DNA of 64,000 nucleotides, taken from the NCBI RefSeq assembly GCF_023715225.1, contig NZ_JAMBNS010000009.1, positions 1 to 64,000 on the forward strand. Reading direction: 5' to 3'. The position numbers were made by a program, and so were the translations under genes. Below the pieces are notes generated by a model. That model worked only from the letters and a program-made list of their open reading frames with translations. It was not told the DNA's origin and did not search any database. Positions 33,609 to 43,800 of this stretch are shown one piece after another; position 1 is the stretch's first letter, and every line of letters begins with the position of its first letter. The stretch is from Robertmurraya korlensis (GTDB lineage: Bacteria > Bacillota > Bacilli > Bacillales > Cytobacillaceae).

Positions 33609-34397
33609 ATGAAAACGAATACTGAGGCCGATGTAGTGTTAGTAAATGTAAATGGGCGAGTGGCAACGATACAATTGAATCGACCAGAAAGCTTGAATTC
33701 ACTAAATGTGGAGCTAATCAAGGGATTGACGACTAAACTAAAGGAAATAAGTATCGCAGATGATATTGATATTGTGATTTTAACTGGAAACGAACGTGCC
33801 TTTTCATCAGGTGGCGATATAAAAATGATGCTACAGGAAACGGATGAAAGCGATTTCTTTAGTGTGATGGACAGCATTAACGAATTGATCATGACTCTTT
33901 ATTCGTTACCAAAGCTAACTATTAGTGCTATATCAGGCTCTGCTGCTGGTTTAGGTCTAAGTATCGCTTTAGCGACAGACTATATTCTAGCGGATGAAAG
34001 AAGCAAGCTTGCCATGAATTTTATTGGAATTGGTCTAGTACCTGATGGTGGAGCTCACTTCTTCCTAGAGAAAAAGTTGGGTGAGGATCAAGCGAAACAG
34101 CTGATTTGGGAAGGAAAAGTAATGACTGCGGATGAGGCATTCCAAAAAGGCCTCATTCATGAAGTTGCTCCTAATTATTTGGAAGCACTGAATCATAAGC
34201 TTGAGGAATATTTAAAGAAACCACTTCAAGCTATGATTAAAACAAAGAAAATATTAGTTGAGAAAAACCGACCTCAGCTCTTAAAAATACTTGAGCTAGA
34301 GAAATATGCACAGCACAAAATGAGACAAACGGAAGACCACAAAGAAGGAATCCGTGCCTTTGTCGAAAAACGAAAACCTCAGTTCAAAGGGAAGTAA
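33609..34397 (+). CDS. yhaR: Enoyl-CoA hydratase/isomerase family protein YhaR
   Basis: 262 aa. Crotonase fold: NRPESLNSLN, oxyanion hole GNERAFSSGGDIKMM and SGSAAGLGLSIALATDYILA, C-terminal AFVEKRKPQFKGK. The catalytic acid at the second position is not obvious (IGIGLVPDGGAHFFL gives D), as in isomerase-like members. SD GGAGGGGAG. Position as in B. subtilis. Confidence 0.9.
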   Translation: MKTNTEADVVLVNVNGRVATIQLNRPESLNSLNVELIKGLTTKLKEISIADDIDIVILTGNERAFSSGGDIKMMLQETDESDFFSVMDSINELIMTLYSLPKLTISAISGSAAGLGLSIALATDYILADERSKLAMNFIGIGLVPDGGAHFFLEKKLGEDQAKQLIWEGKVMTADEAFQKGLIHEVAPNYLEALNHKLEEYLKKPLQAMIKTKKILVEKNRPQLLKILELEKYAQHKMRQTEDHKEGIRAFVEKRKPQFKGK

Positions 34398-34402
34398 AAA
34401 GA

Positions 34403-34438
34403 AACTCAGCCATTAGTTACTGGCTGAGTTTTTTTTAC
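34403..34438 (+). terminator. Terminator of yhaR
   Basis: AACTCAGCC (34403-34411) / GGCTGAGTT (34422-34430), T8. Confidence 0.9.
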
Positions 34439-34526
34439 ATAGGAGGTTTTTGCAAAATAGATGTACGAAAAAGTGTAACTTTTTCCATTTCCGTACGTAA
34501 TACCTTATGAAAGAGGAGGGAAGGAC

Positions 34527-35426
34527 ATGGTGTTAAAAATCGAAAATATAACAAAGCGTTTTGGAACGTTTACGGCAGTGAACAATCTTTCTTTAACCAT
34601 ACCAGAAAGAGAGATGTTTGGTTTTCTGGGGGCAAATGGAGCAGGGAAGACAACGACTTTTCGAATGATCTTAGGCTTAATGGATAGTAGTGAGGGATTA
34701 ATCACATGGGGCGGAAAACCCATTAATTATTCAACGAGCAGATATATTGGCTACTTACCGGAAGAACGAGGACTGTATCCTAAACTTAAGGTAAAGGAAC
34801 AAATTGTGTACTTGGCAAGGCTAAGAGGAATGGAAAAGGGAGAGGCACAGAAGGAATTAGAAAACTGGCTCGAACGATTTAAAGTTCCCGAATATGCAAA
34901 CAAAAAGGTTGAAGAGCTTTCTAAGGGAAATCAGCAAAAAATTCAGTTTATCGCTGCCGTTCTGCACAAGCCAGAATTGCTTATTCTTGATGAACCTTTT
35001 AGCGGACTTGATCCGGTAAATGTCGAATTGCTAAAAGAGGCCGTACTGGACTTAAAGAAAAACGGGACAACAATTGTCTTTTCAAGTCACCGAATGGAGC
35101 ATGTTGAAGAGATGTGTGAGCATTTATGTATCATGCATAAAGGAGCACCTGTTGTACATGGCTCTCTTAGGGATATTAAGAAGAGCTTTGGTAAGAAAAA
35201 TGTTGTGATTCATGCTGATTTCTCACTCGACTTTTTAAAAGAATTTCCTGGAGTAATAAAGCACAAAAAGACCGCAGAAGGAATTCATCTTCAAATAACG
35301 GGGGAAGAAATAGCAGAGAAACTACTTAAGGAAATTGTTCCCTATGGGTTTATACGAAAGTTTGCCCTTGAGGAGCCGAGTTTAAATGATATTTTTATCG
35401 AGAAGGTAGGTGCCTCGTATGAATAA
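34527..35426 (+). CDS. yhaQ: ABC exporter ATPase YhaQ
   Basis: 299 aa. Walker A GANGAGKTT, signature LSKGNQQK, Walker B LLILDEPFSGLDPVN, H-loop SSHR, plus a C-terminal extension (about 215-299) seen in NatA-like ATPases. Pairs with the permease YhaP, with which it overlaps by 8 nt. SD GAGGAGGGAAGG. Putative Na+ or drug efflux by similarity to NatAB. Confidence 0.92.
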   Translation: MVLKIENITKRFGTFTAVNNLSLTIPEREMFGFLGANGAGKTTTFRMILGLMDSSEGLITWGGKPINYSTSRYIGYLPEERGLYPKLKVKEQIVYLARLRGMEKGEAQKELENWLERFKVPEYANKKVEELSKGNQQKIQFIAAVLHKPELLILDEPFSGLDPVNVELLKEAVLDLKKNGTTIVFSSHRMEHVEEMCEHLCIMHKGAPVVHGSLRDIKKSFGKKNVVIHADFSLDFLKEFPGVIKHKKTAEGIHLQITGEEIAEKLLKEIVPYGFIRKFALEEPSLNDIFIEKVGASYE

Positions 35427-36672
35427 ATTTTGGATCATCCTGGCTCATACCTATATGAGCAAATTGAAATCGAAATCATTTATTATCACAACAGCTGTTA
35501 CACTCTTGATTATTTTAGGACTTACGAATCTCTCAAACGTGATGAATTATTTTAATAAAGGAGAATCCGGAGAGGAAATTGTAGTTGTTGATGAGAGTGG
35601 AGCACTTTTCTCACCATTAAAGGAGCAAGTTGAAGCAGTCAATGAAGATATTAAACTAACCCAATTTACCGGGGATGAGGAAGCGGCAAAGACAGCGATA
35701 AGAGAAGGTGAATATGATGGACTTCTTCTTGTACGTTTAAACAGTGTGAACTTACCTGAAGCAACCTATCACGCAATGACCATTGCTGATACAACCATTG
35801 CAAACGAAGTGAAAAATAGCCTTCAGCAATTGAAAACACAGTTAGCCGCTACACAGATGGAACTCTCCCCAGAGGAGCTAGCAAAACTGTATGAGCCTGT
35901 TGAATTCGAGCAACTAGCATTAGAAAAAAATGCAAAAACAGAGGAAGAACTAAACCAAGCTAGAGGCCTTGTTTATGTACTTTTATTTGTCATCTATTTC
36001 TCTGTGATTCTTTATGCAAACATGATTGCAATGGAAGTTGCAACGGAAAAATCTTCTCGTGTAATGGAGATCCTTATTTCAAGCGTATCCCCGATTAAGC
36101 AGATGTTTGCAAAGATTCTTGGTATTGGGTTATTAAGTATTACACAAATGGCTGTTTTACTTGGTGTAGGGTATGCTTCCATTAAGCAAAATCTTGATAC
36201 GATGCAAGGTGGGTTTTTTAGCTTTTTTGGTTTTGGGGATATCCCGTTAGCTACCATTGTATATGCCGTTGTATTTTTTATTTTAGGATACTTCCTTTAT
36301 TCAACTCTTGCTGCCTTTCTTGGGTCACTTGTTAGTAGAATAGAAGATATTCAGCAGATGATTACACCAATGACGATGTTGATTGTTGCTGGATTTATGA
36401 TTGCTATGTTTGGATTAGGTCAACCAGAAACGCCTTTTATTACGATCTCCTCGTATATCCCGTTCTTTGCTCCCATGCTAATGTTTATGAGAGTTGGTAT
36501 GTTATCGTTACCAATTTGGGAGCCAATACTAGCAATTGCGATTCTCATCGTCACTATTATTCTTCTAGCAATTTTCGGCGCAAGAGTATATAGAGGTGGC
36601 GTGCTCATGTATGGACGCTCAACTTCTTTTAAAGATATTAAAAAAGCCCTTCAGTTGACAAAAAATAAATAA
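35419..36672 (+). CDS. yhaP: ABC exporter permease YhaP
   Basis: 417 aa from ATG at 35419 (SD AAGGTAGGTG). ABC-2 type: TM1 about 20-40, a large external domain about 45-180, then five TM segments from about 185, with the motif MEVATEKSSRVMEILISSVSP characteristic of NatB-like permeases. Translationally coupled to yhaQ. Confidence 0.92.
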   Translation: MNKFWIILAHTYMSKLKSKSFIITTAVTLLIILGLTNLSNVMNYFNKGESGEEIVVVDESGALFSPLKEQVEAVNEDIKLTQFTGDEEAAKTAIREGEYDGLLLVRLNSVNLPEATYHAMTIADTTIANEVKNSLQQLKTQLAATQMELSPEELAKLYEPVEFEQLALEKNAKTEEELNQARGLVYVLLFVIYFSVILYANMIAMEVATEKSSRVMEILISSVSPIKQMFAKILGIGLLSITQMAVLLGVGYASIKQNLDTMQGGFFSFFGFGDIPLATIVYAVVFFILGYFLYSTLAAFLGSLVSRIEDIQQMITPMTMLIVAGFMIAMFGLGQPETPFITISSYIPFFAPMLMFMRVGMLSLPIWEPILAIAILIVTIILLAIFGARVYRGGVLMYGRSTSFKDIKKALQLTKNK

Positions 36673-36703
36673 GCAAGCTTCGATTTTGAAGCTTGTTTTT
36701 TTT
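36672..36703 (+). terminator. Terminator of yhaQP
   Basis: CAAGCTTC (36674-36681) / GAAGCTTG (36688-36695), T8. Confidence 0.88.
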
Positions 36704-36781
36704 CATTTAGTATAAGAACGTGCATTCGTATTTTTAAGATGATAAAATATAGAAAAATAGAAAACTAAATGAGGAACCATT

Positions 36782-38002
36782 ATGAAGAAAGTTAAATTTA
36801 TTCATGCTGCAGATTTGCATTTAGATAGTCCGATGGTAGGCCTTAAATTTTTGCCAGCATCCATCTTCTCACGTCTAAAGGAAAGTACGTTTGTCGCGCT
36901 TGAAAGAATCGTGAATAAGGCGATTGAGGAAAAGGTCGATTTTGTTATTTTAGCTGGCGACCTATTTGATAGTGAGGATAGAAGTATTAAAGCTCAAACA
37001 AGACTTCGTAATGAAATGAAGCGGCTTCAAACTCATGGAATATCTGTATTTGCTATTCATGGAAACCATGATCACCTTGATGGAAGTTGGGCACATCTTG
37101 ATATGCCTGAGAATGTACATATCTTTTCAACAGAAGTAGAAAAAAAATTATATCAAACGGCAAATGGGAGCCATATTCACTTATACGGCTTTAGTTATCC
37201 TAGCCGGCATGTCTTCGAAAGAAAAATAGTTGATTATCGAAAAGAGGAAGAAGCGGATTTTCATATTGGGATACTACATGGAAACATCGAAGGAAACCAT
37301 GACCACGGAAATTATGCCCCATTTTCATTAAAGGAATTACTAGACAAGGATTTTGATTACTGGGCCCTTGGACATATTCATAAGGGCTCGATCCTCTCAC
37401 AAGATCCTCCTGTTATTTATCCGGGAAATACGCAAGGGCGAAATAGAAAGGAAACAGGGATAAAAGGGGGTTATCTAATTGAATTAGAAGAAGGGAAGAA
37501 GAGTATTGATTTTTTTCCTACCTCAGATTGTGTGTGGATAGAGAAGGAGATCAATGTAAGTGAAGTAAATGGGTTTGAACAACTTTACTTAACCTGTAAA
37601 AGTGTGCTTGATACGGAAAGGGAAAATAAGATAGGAATTCTACTTAAACTCCATTTAACTAATCTTTTAAAGGAAAATAATCCAAGTGAAAGAGATATTT
37701 TAAATGATTTATTGGAAGCTCTTCAAGAAGATGAAAGAGAAGAAACTTCTTTTGTTTGGCCATATGCTGTAACTGCTGAAGAACAGAGCATATGGGATAG
37801 AGAGACATTGGCAAACCAAACGGATTTCTATGGGGAGCTATTTCGCCTTTCAGAGGAACCAGGGGAACTTGAAAGAGGTCTAGACTTACTATATAAGCAT
37901 CCGCAAGCAAGGAAATTTTTGAACCCACTAACCGATGAAGAAAAAAAAGAAATGATCCAATATGCGGAGTGTTTTTTAGTGGAACAATTGTTAAAAGAAT
38001 AG
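36782..38002 (+). CDS. yhaO: SbcD/Mre11-like nuclease YhaO
   Basis: 406 aa. Calcineurin-like metallophosphoesterase with all metal motifs: HAADLHLDSP, AGDLFD, HGNHDH, GHIHKG. The C-terminal 130 residues form the capping/partner-binding part. Acts with the ATPase YhaN (12 nt downstream) as an Mre11-Rad50-like pair, probably in DNA end processing or repair. Confidence 0.93.
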   Translation: MKKVKFIHAADLHLDSPMVGLKFLPASIFSRLKESTFVALERIVNKAIEEKVDFVILAGDLFDSEDRSIKAQTRLRNEMKRLQTHGISVFAIHGNHDHLDGSWAHLDMPENVHIFSTEVEKKLYQTANGSHIHLYGFSYPSRHVFERKIVDYRKEEEADFHIGILHGNIEGNHDHGNYAPFSLKELLDKDFDYWALGHIHKGSILSQDPPVIYPGNTQGRNRKETGIKGGYLIELEEGKKSIDFFPTSDCVWIEKEINVSEVNGFEQLYLTCKSVLDTERENKIGILLKLHLTNLLKENNPSERDILNDLLEALQEDEREETSFVWPYAVTAEEQSIWDRETLANQTDFYGELFRLSEEPGELERGLDLLYKHPQARKFLNPLTDEEKKEMIQYAECFLVEQLLKE

Positions 38003-38014
38003 GAGGTGAAAACC

Positions 38015-40999
38015 ATGATCATTAAAGAAATACAAATTTATGGTTACGGTAAATTGGAAAATGTTTCGATTTCTAATCTGAATTCCTTTTGCGTTTTTTA
38101 CGGAGAAAACGAAGCGGGCAAATCAACGATTATGTCTTTTATTCATAGTATGTTTTTTGGTTTTCCGACAAAAGTTCAGGCAGAGCAAAGGTATGAGCCG
38201 AAATCAGGAATCAGGTATGGTGGGAAGCTCCTTCTTAAAACAAGTGATAAAGGACGCATCGTTATTGAACGAACGAAAGGGAAAGCCACAGGTGATGTTA
38301 CCGTTACTTTAGAGGACGGTACAAGAGGGGGAGAGGATCTCCTGAAAGAGCTGTTATCCCGTATGGATAAATCTCTTTACCAATCGATCTTTTCGTTTAA
38401 TCTACAGGGGCTTCAAAATATACATCAGTTGAAAAAAGAGGATTTGGGCAGGTTTTTATTTTCTACGGGTGCTATCGGTACAGACCGTTTGGTTTCGATA
38501 AACGCAACCCTACAGAAAGAGTTGGATGAAAGGTTTAAACCAAGTGGAAAAAAACCTATTATTAATGAAAAATTAAAAGAGCTAAAAGAAGTTTATAGTC
38601 AGTTAAAGGGTTCAGAAAATAAAAATGAAGGCTATTGGCAGTTGGAACGGCAACGCGATGAACTGGTTGAGGAAATCTCTCAACTAGCGCGAAAAGAAGA
38701 AAACTTACTGCAAGAGCTTCAGCAGCTAAAAGAATGGAAAAAGCTTGAACCAGTTGTCAAAGAGCTTGAATATGTAAATGAGAAAATAAAGGGAAAACCT
38801 CCCATTCAGTTTCCTGTAGATGGCATTAAAAGACTAGATCAAATAATTCAATGGATGAAGCCGTTGGAAGCCGAGAAAGAAAGGCTAGATAGGAAAATAT
38901 TAGAGCTAAATGAGGAGATAAGAAATTTTCAACCCAATCTCGAACTTTTAGAAAAAGAAGTAGACATTCAAGACGTATTGGACAGACTTCCTTTACTCGA
39001 AACACTCTGTGAGGAAGAAAAAAGTTTGCGCATTCAGATTGAACATCTACAGAGACAAAAACGAGAGAGCTTAGACAAATTACATATTCCTTTAAACGAT
39101 GATGCACTTTTGAATATTGATACGAGTATGTTTATGAAGGAACGTGTGAACGTAGCACATAAAAAGCAATGGAAACTCAATGAAAAGAAAGAAGAGCTTG
39201 ATGCGTTATTTGAGCAAGAAAAGATGGATTTAGAGTTACTCGAAAATAAAATAGCATCTCGTAAGAGTGAGTTACTTTCCGAGAAGGAATTTCGTGAGCT
39301 CGAGGAAGAGGTAATGCACTCCAGTCCATCTAGCTTAAGAAGTGAGCTAATACAAGTGAAACAAACAATCAATATGTTAAAGGGATATGAGGAGGAAGCA
39401 AGCAAGGATTCGAGGAATCGCTTCTTTCAATACCTGACACTTACATTCGTATGTATATTCCTTGGTGTCTTTGGTGTTCTGAAATCAGAATCTTTATTGA
39501 TTCTTTTTAGTATCAGCTTGATTCTTATTGTGTTGGTTTCTTCACTTTTTACAAAAATGAAGAAACCAAAGAAAAATAGTCGAACGCAGTTAGAGGAATT
39601 GATAAAAAAGGAAAAAGAACTTGATGCACAAATTCAAGGATTAAATCCTGAGAGATTTCACGAGAATAAGGGGCGGTTGGAAAAGGAGAAACAAAAAGCG
39701 GAAGAGTTCAAAATTCTTAACGTGAAATGGGAGCAACAAAATAACCATTATGAACGAATCATCTCAGAGTTTGAGAAATGGGAAACGGAGTCTGCAGAAA
39801 TAGAATCAGAACTGAAATTTATTGCCCAAAAACTATGTTTATCAGAAGAAATTACAAAGGCATTTTTGGTAGACACATTTGACCTATTAGTACGTCTCAA
39901 GAGCATGATCCATGATCAAAATGCCCTCCAATTACAATTGGATAAAAAGACTGACGCCATTCAAAAGATTTCAAATCGTATCGAAGAGCTCGGAAGATTA
40001 TTTATTCAAAAGCAGATACCAGTGTCACAACTGGCAATGGAACTAAGAAATCGATTAAGAGAAGAACAGCAAAAGTTTATAATATTCAGTGGGAAAAACG
40101 AGAAGCTCGAAGAAAGTACAGAGGAGTTAGAGAGGGTCCAAAGTGAACTGAATCAGTTTGTTACAGAAATGAAAGAACTATTTGTTTTAGCTGATGTAAT
40201 CAATGAAGAAGAGTACCGTCGTGCAGGACTTGATATGGACAAACAAAATGAGGAAAGAAATAAAGTAGAAGAACTTGAAAAGCAAATCGCTTTTTCATCG
40301 TTAACAAAGGAAGCAATCGAAAAATTGATCAAGATTACTGATATTGATCAAGCCATAAAAGAAAAGAGTGGGAACATTGAGCAGAATCATAAAAGACGTG
40401 AGGAAGCTTTAAAGACTCTTTCAGAAACAAAACATCAAATTTCGATACTTGAAGAAGGAGGAATGTATTCAGAACTTCTTCATAAGTATACGCAATTGAA
40501 AGCTGAGTTAGAGGATGAAGCAAAAGACTGGGCACGTATTGCTCTAGCTAAAGAACTACTGAATCAAACCATGAGGGTATTTAATGAAGAAAAGTTGCCG
40601 GCCGTTTTAGAAAAAGCCGAGGAATACTTATCATTTTTAACGGATGGCAATTATCAGCGCATCGTTCCAAAAGAGAATGAAAGTGGGTTTCATATTCATC
40701 GCAAAGATTATTCTGTATTTGAAGCAAATGAATTAAGTCAAGCAACAATGGAGCAGGTGTATGTGGCGATAAGACTTGCCCTTGTGACGACCATTTATAA
40801 AAAAAGACCATTCCCTATTATGATTGATGATAGCTTTGTGAACTTTGATCATATTCGAACGAGTCGGGTTCTTCAATTATTAAGGAAAATAACAAATAAT
40901 CAAGTTATATTCTTCACTTGTCACCGTCATTTACTAAAGGATTTACAAGATAGCCATATCATCCGTCTCGAAGAAATTCCCGTTCCTCAGTTGAAGTGA
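38015..40999 (+). CDS. yhaN: SbcC/Rad50-like ATPase YhaN with TM hairpin
   Basis: 994 aa from ATG at 38015 (SD AGGAGGTG). Walker A GENEAGKST at about 32-40 and C-terminal Walker B PIMIDDSFVNFD near 940; long coiled-coil arms between. At the middle (about 465-510) are two hydrophobic segments (LTLTFVCIFLGVFGVL; LLILFSISLILIVLVSSLF) forming a TM hairpin instead of a zinc hook, so the complex is probably membrane-tethered. Partner of YhaO. Confidence 0.92.
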   Translation: MIIKEIQIYGYGKLENVSISNLNSFCVFYGENEAGKSTIMSFIHSMFFGFPTKVQAEQRYEPKSGIRYGGKLLLKTSDKGRIVIERTKGKATGDVTVTLEDGTRGGEDLLKELLSRMDKSLYQSIFSFNLQGLQNIHQLKKEDLGRFLFSTGAIGTDRLVSINATLQKELDERFKPSGKKPIINEKLKELKEVYSQLKGSENKNEGYWQLERQRDELVEEISQLARKEENLLQELQQLKEWKKLEPVVKELEYVNEKIKGKPPIQFPVDGIKRLDQIIQWMKPLEAEKERLDRKILELNEEIRNFQPNLELLEKEVDIQDVLDRLPLLETLCEEEKSLRIQIEHLQRQKRESLDKLHIPLNDDALLNIDTSMFMKERVNVAHKKQWKLNEKKEELDALFEQEKMDLELLENKIASRKSELLSEKEFRELEEEVMHSSPSSLRSELIQVKQTINMLKGYEEEASKDSRNRFFQYLTLTFVCIFLGVFGVLKSESLLILFSISLILIVLVSSLFTKMKKPKKNSRTQLEELIKKEKELDAQIQGLNPERFHENKGRLEKEKQKAEEFKILNVKWEQQNNHYERIISEFEKWETESAEIESELKFIAQKLCLSEEITKAFLVDTFDLLVRLKSMIHDQNALQLQLDKKTDAIQKISNRIEELGRLFIQKQIPVSQLAMELRNRLREEQQKFIIFSGKNEKLEESTEELERVQSELNQFVTEMKELFVLADVINEEEYRRAGLDMDKQNEERNKVEELEKQIAFSSLTKEAIEKLIKITDIDQAIKEKSGNIEQNHKRREEALKTLSETKHQISILEEGGMYSELLHKYTQLKAELEDEAKDWARIALAKELLNQTMRVFNEEKLPAVLEKAEEYLSFLTDGNYQRIVPKENESGFHIHRKDYSVFEANELSQATMEQVYVAIRLALVTTIYKKRPFPIMIDDSFVNFDHIRTSRVLQLLRKITNNQVIFFTCHRHLLKDLQDSHIIRLEEIPVPQLK

Positions 41000-41012
41000 G
41001 GACGGGATTTCT
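40976..41012 (+). terminator. Possible weak terminator after yhaN
   Basis: CCCGTTCCTCA / TGAGGACGGG with one bulge, overlapping the stop codon; short T-rich tail ATTTCTT. Confidence 0.5.
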
Positions 41013-41109
41013 TATACAGCCGAAGAATTACCATCCTCACCGTCTATGAATATTAACTTCTATGATGATTAAATATGCTATACTAGAATCATAGAAAGGG
41101 GCGTATTTG

Positions 41110-42054
41110 ATGTCAAAAGGTATCCTTGATTATGAAGTAGGAGAAGCTATTGAACAGTTTCTACTAATAAAAAATTCTGTAAAAGGGATCGCTAGTAATG
41201 GTAAGCCCTTTTTAACGATTATATTCCAAGATCAAAGTGGTGAAATAGAAGCAAAACTTTGGGATGCATCTGATGAAGATGAGAAAATATATGCAGCACA
41301 AAAAATCGTTAGAATCGTTGGGGAAATACAGAACTACCGTGGACGTAATCAATTAAAGTTAAGACAAATCCGGCCTGCAGCTCCTACAGATTCTGTGAAG
41401 TTAGCTGACTTCTTGGAAACAGCACCTGTTAGTAAGGATGAAATGTCTAGTAAAATTACACAATATATTTTTGAAATGAAAAACCCTAATATCCAGAGAA
41501 TTACAAGGCATTTATTAAAGAAACATTTAAATGAGTTTTTAGAGTACCCTGCTGCAACAAAAAACCACCATGAGTTTGTGTCAGGCTTAGCTTATCATGT
41601 GGTTAGTATGCTTGACTTAGCTAAGGCAATAGCTGAACTTTACCCTAGCTTGGATAAAGATTTATTATACGCTGGAATCATTCTCCATGACCTTGGAAAA
41701 GTAACGGAACTATCTGGGCCCATTTCGACTTCATATACTGTCGAAGGCAATCTTTTAGGTCATATATCTATTATGGTTAACGAAATTGGTAAAGCGGCTG
41801 ATGAGCTTCATATTACTGGTGAAGAAGTGGTTATCCTCCAGCATCTTGTGTTAAGTCATCATGGGAAGGCTGAGTGGGGAAGTCCCAAACCACCACTAAT
41901 TAAAGAAGCAGAAATTCTTCATTATATTGATAATTTAGATGCAAAAATGAATATGCTAGACCGAGCATTAGAGAGAGTAAAACCTGGTGAGTTTACCGAA
42001 AGAATTTTTCCTCTAGAGCAAAGGTCATTTTATAAGCCAACTTTTCATAAATAA
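41110..42054 (+). CDS. yhaM: 3'-5' exoribonuclease YhaM
   Basis: 314 aa from ATG at 41110, exactly the B. subtilis length. N-terminal OB fold about 15-90 ([19 protein letters not shown]), HD domain about 150-290 with LHDLGKVTE and HHGKAEWGS. Degrades RNA, and DNA in vitro, from the 3' end with Mn2+. SD AAAGGGGCG. Ends with a strong terminator. Confidence 0.95.
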   Translation: MSKGILDYEVGEAIEQFLLIKNSVKGIASNGKPFLTIIFQDQSGEIEAKLWDASDEDEKIYAAQKIVRIVGEIQNYRGRNQLKLRQIRPAAPTDSVKLADFLETAPVSKDEMSSKITQYIFEMKNPNIQRITRHLLKKHLNEFLEYPAATKNHHEFVSGLAYHVVSMLDLAKAIAELYPSLDKDLLYAGIILHDLGKVTELSGPISTSYTVEGNLLGHISIMVNEIGKAADELHITGEEVVILQHLVLSHHGKAEWGSPKPPLIKEAEILHYIDNLDAKMNMLDRALERVKPGEFTERIFPLEQRSFYKPTFHK

Positions 42055-42063
42055 TCCCTAACA

Positions 42064-42092
42064 AAAAATGCCCTTAATGGGCATTTTTTTGC
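42064..42092 (+). terminator. Terminator of yhaM
   Basis: AAAATGCCC / GGGCATTTT with T7. Confidence 0.9.
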
Positions 42093-42153
42093 TTTTTACC
42101 TCATATGGTTTATTATGACTTGGACAACCATTAAAGTAAAAGGAGGACGTTCT

Positions 42154-42324
42154 ATGATACCGATTTGGGTTTACTTTGTAGTTGCTGGAATTTTCATAAG
42201 TGCAATGATGGCACTTCGTACAGGGAGGAAAGAGAGAGAGGAAGAACAGCAAAGTATCGAACGAGAAGGAGAAATATATATGAAGAGGGTTGAGAGAGCC
42301 AGAGAGGGCCGTTCAGCTCAATAA
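42154..42324 (+). CDS. yhaL: YhaL, small membrane protein
   Basis: 56 aa from ATG at 42154 (SD AAAGGAGGAC). One N-terminal TM (MIPIWVYFVVAGIFISAMM) followed by a very charged helix (GRKEREEEQQSIEREGE). Located between yhaM and prsA as in B. subtilis, where it is a sporulation-linked protein. Function unknown. Confidence 0.85.
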   Translation: MIPIWVYFVVAGIFISAMMALRTGRKEREEEQQSIEREGEIYMKRVERAREGRSAQ

Positions 42325-42357
42325 AAAAGGTTCCAGAGTATCTGGAACCTTTTTACT
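42325..42357. terminator. Bidirectional terminator yhaL / prsA
   Basis: AAAAGGTTCCAGA / TCTGGAACCTTTT, 3-nt loop. Confidence 0.92.
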
Positions 42358-42371
42358 TAAAAGGCCTAATA

Positions 42372-43241
42372 TTAGCCTTGTGTTGTGGCTTCTTCACTGT
42401 CCAATGCTTTTTCTAAATCTTTATCTTTAATTTCTACTTTTGCATCCTTCAGTTCGCGTTCCATTGCTTCAGTAATCGATGCTTCGTCTAGCTTGGACAC
42501 TTTTACTTGATGTTCAATTTCAGCTTTCATATCTTCGTATGATTGCTTTTCTTTCTTCTCAGTTACCTGGATAATATGGTAGCCATGCTCTGTTTTTACA
42601 GGTTCACTGATTTTGTTAACCTCAAGTGCATAGGCAGCCTCTTCAAACTCAGCAACCATTTGTCCAGCTCCGAACCAGCCAAGGTCTCCACCGTTTGCTG
42701 CAGAAGCTGTATCTGTAGAGTATTCTTTTGCTACATCTTCAAATTTTTCTCCAGCATCAAGTTTAGCTTTTACTTCTTTTGCTTTTGCCTCATCTTCAAC
42801 TAAAATGTGACGAGCTTTGATTTGTGGCTTATAGTTTTCGTAGTATTCCTTCATTTCTTCTTCTGTAGCCTCAATATCCTTCACAGCGGCTTTTTCTTGT
42901 AGCATACCAATTCTGAACGTTTCACGAAGATCATCTTCGCTATCGTATCCATATTGAGCTAAAGCAACTTCAAAATTGTCACCTAGTTGCTCTTTTAATT
43001 CAGCAATTTTTTCATCAAGCTCTTCATCACTGACTTCATAGTTGTCAGAAAGAACTTTTTCATAAACAAGCTCACGTAAAGTAGCTTCTCCGTATTTTTC
43101 TTTCATTGCCTCGTAAAGCTCGTCCTTCGTAATATCCCCTGCAGACGTTTCTACAACCGCTGCAGAATCATTCGCATTGTTACATGCAGTTAACGTAACG
43201 ATGCCAGCAATGACTGATAGGGATAACATCCATTTTTTCAT
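42372..43241 (-). CDS. prsA: PrsA foldase lipoprotein
   Basis: 289 aa from ATG at 43241 (SD TAGGAGTG); GTG at 43250 overlaps the SD. Lipoprotein signal with lipobox LTAC (Cys about residue 20), SurA-like N-domain, parvulin PPIase domain about 135-225 ([34 protein letters not shown]), C-terminal helical tail. Essential post-translocational folding factor for secreted proteins at the membrane/wall interface. The window holds a second, TM-anchored paralogue at 6710-7597. Confidence 0.95.
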   Translation of the reverse strand: MKKWMLSLSVIAGIVTLTACNNANDSAAVVETSAGDITKDELYEAMKEKYGEATLRELVYEKVLSDNYEVSDEELDEKIAELKEQLGDNFEVALAQYGYDSEDDLRETFRIGMLQEKAAVKDIEATEEEMKEYYENYKPQIKARHILVEDEAKAKEVKAKLDAGEKFEDVAKEYSTDTASAANGGDLGWFGAGQMVAEFEEAAYALEVNKISEPVKTEHGYHIIQVTEKKEKQSYEDMKAEIEHQVKVSKLDEASITEAMERELKDAKVEIKDKDLEKALDSEEATTQG

Positions 43242-43494
43242 CTTGAACACTCCTACAAAATTTATTTCGTATCATTCGGTCACAAACATTACTATACCAT
43301 ACCTAGTGGGAAGAGCAAAAAAAAATATCTGTTCCACAATGGTAAATCTTCAAAAATAAGTAAATAGCCCATCCCATTATGCAATGGGTTACATAATATA
43401 AAGGGAACTAGCAATTAGTTCAAAAAAATCAGGCAATCCTTCAAGTTTACTGGAATGCCACCATTAAAATTAGAGAGAAAGGGAGGTTTTAATG

Positions 43495-43569
43495 ATGGGA
43501 CACAATGGCTTTGCGCTACTTGTTGTATTATTCATCTTATTGATTATTGTGGGGGCAGCTTATTGTTAA
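43495..43569 (+). CDS. YjcZ-type tiny sporulation protein, copy 1
   Basis: 24 aa, MGHNGFALLVVLFILLIIVGAAYC; SD GGGAGG. The FALLVVLFILLIIVGAA core is the signature of the Bacillus tiny-TM (YjcZ) family, mostly hydrophobic helix. An in-frame ATG one codon upstream is an equally possible start. Confidence 0.88.
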   Translation: MGHNGFALLVVLFILLIIVGAAYC

Positions 43570-43657
43570 GCTCCATATGAAATAACACGAATCCTTTTAA
43601 CGGATGTAGCTGTACTTGAATAGGATATATTAACTTTCCTTGAGAGGAGGTGTTAGA

Positions 43658-43741
43658 ATGGGTCACTCATATGGTGGAGGCTTCGCGCTAATTGTAGTAT
43701 TGTTCATCCTTTTAATCATCGTTGGTGCTGCTTGGCTATAA
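43658..43741 (+). CDS. YjcZ-type tiny sporulation protein, copy 2
   Basis: 27 aa, starts MGHSYGGGFALIVVLF and ends VGAAWL; SD GAGGAGGTG. Paralogue of the preceding gene, 88 bp downstream, with the Gly-rich N-terminus typical of the family. Expected to be made during sporulation. Confidence 0.9.
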   Translation: MGHSYGGGFALIVVLFILLIIVGAAWL

Positions 43742-43760
43742 GCGAATAAATGATTAAAGA

Positions 43761-43791
43761 AAAAAGAGCGGTGGATGAATGTCCACCGCTC
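43761..43791 (-). terminator. Terminator, minus strand (also hairpin after copy 2)
   Basis: 10-bp stem GAGCGGTGGA (43766-43775) / TCCACCGCTC (43782-43791); T6 on the minus strand, T-rich only weakly on plus. Confidence 0.8.
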
Positions 43792-43800
43792 CTTGTTGTT

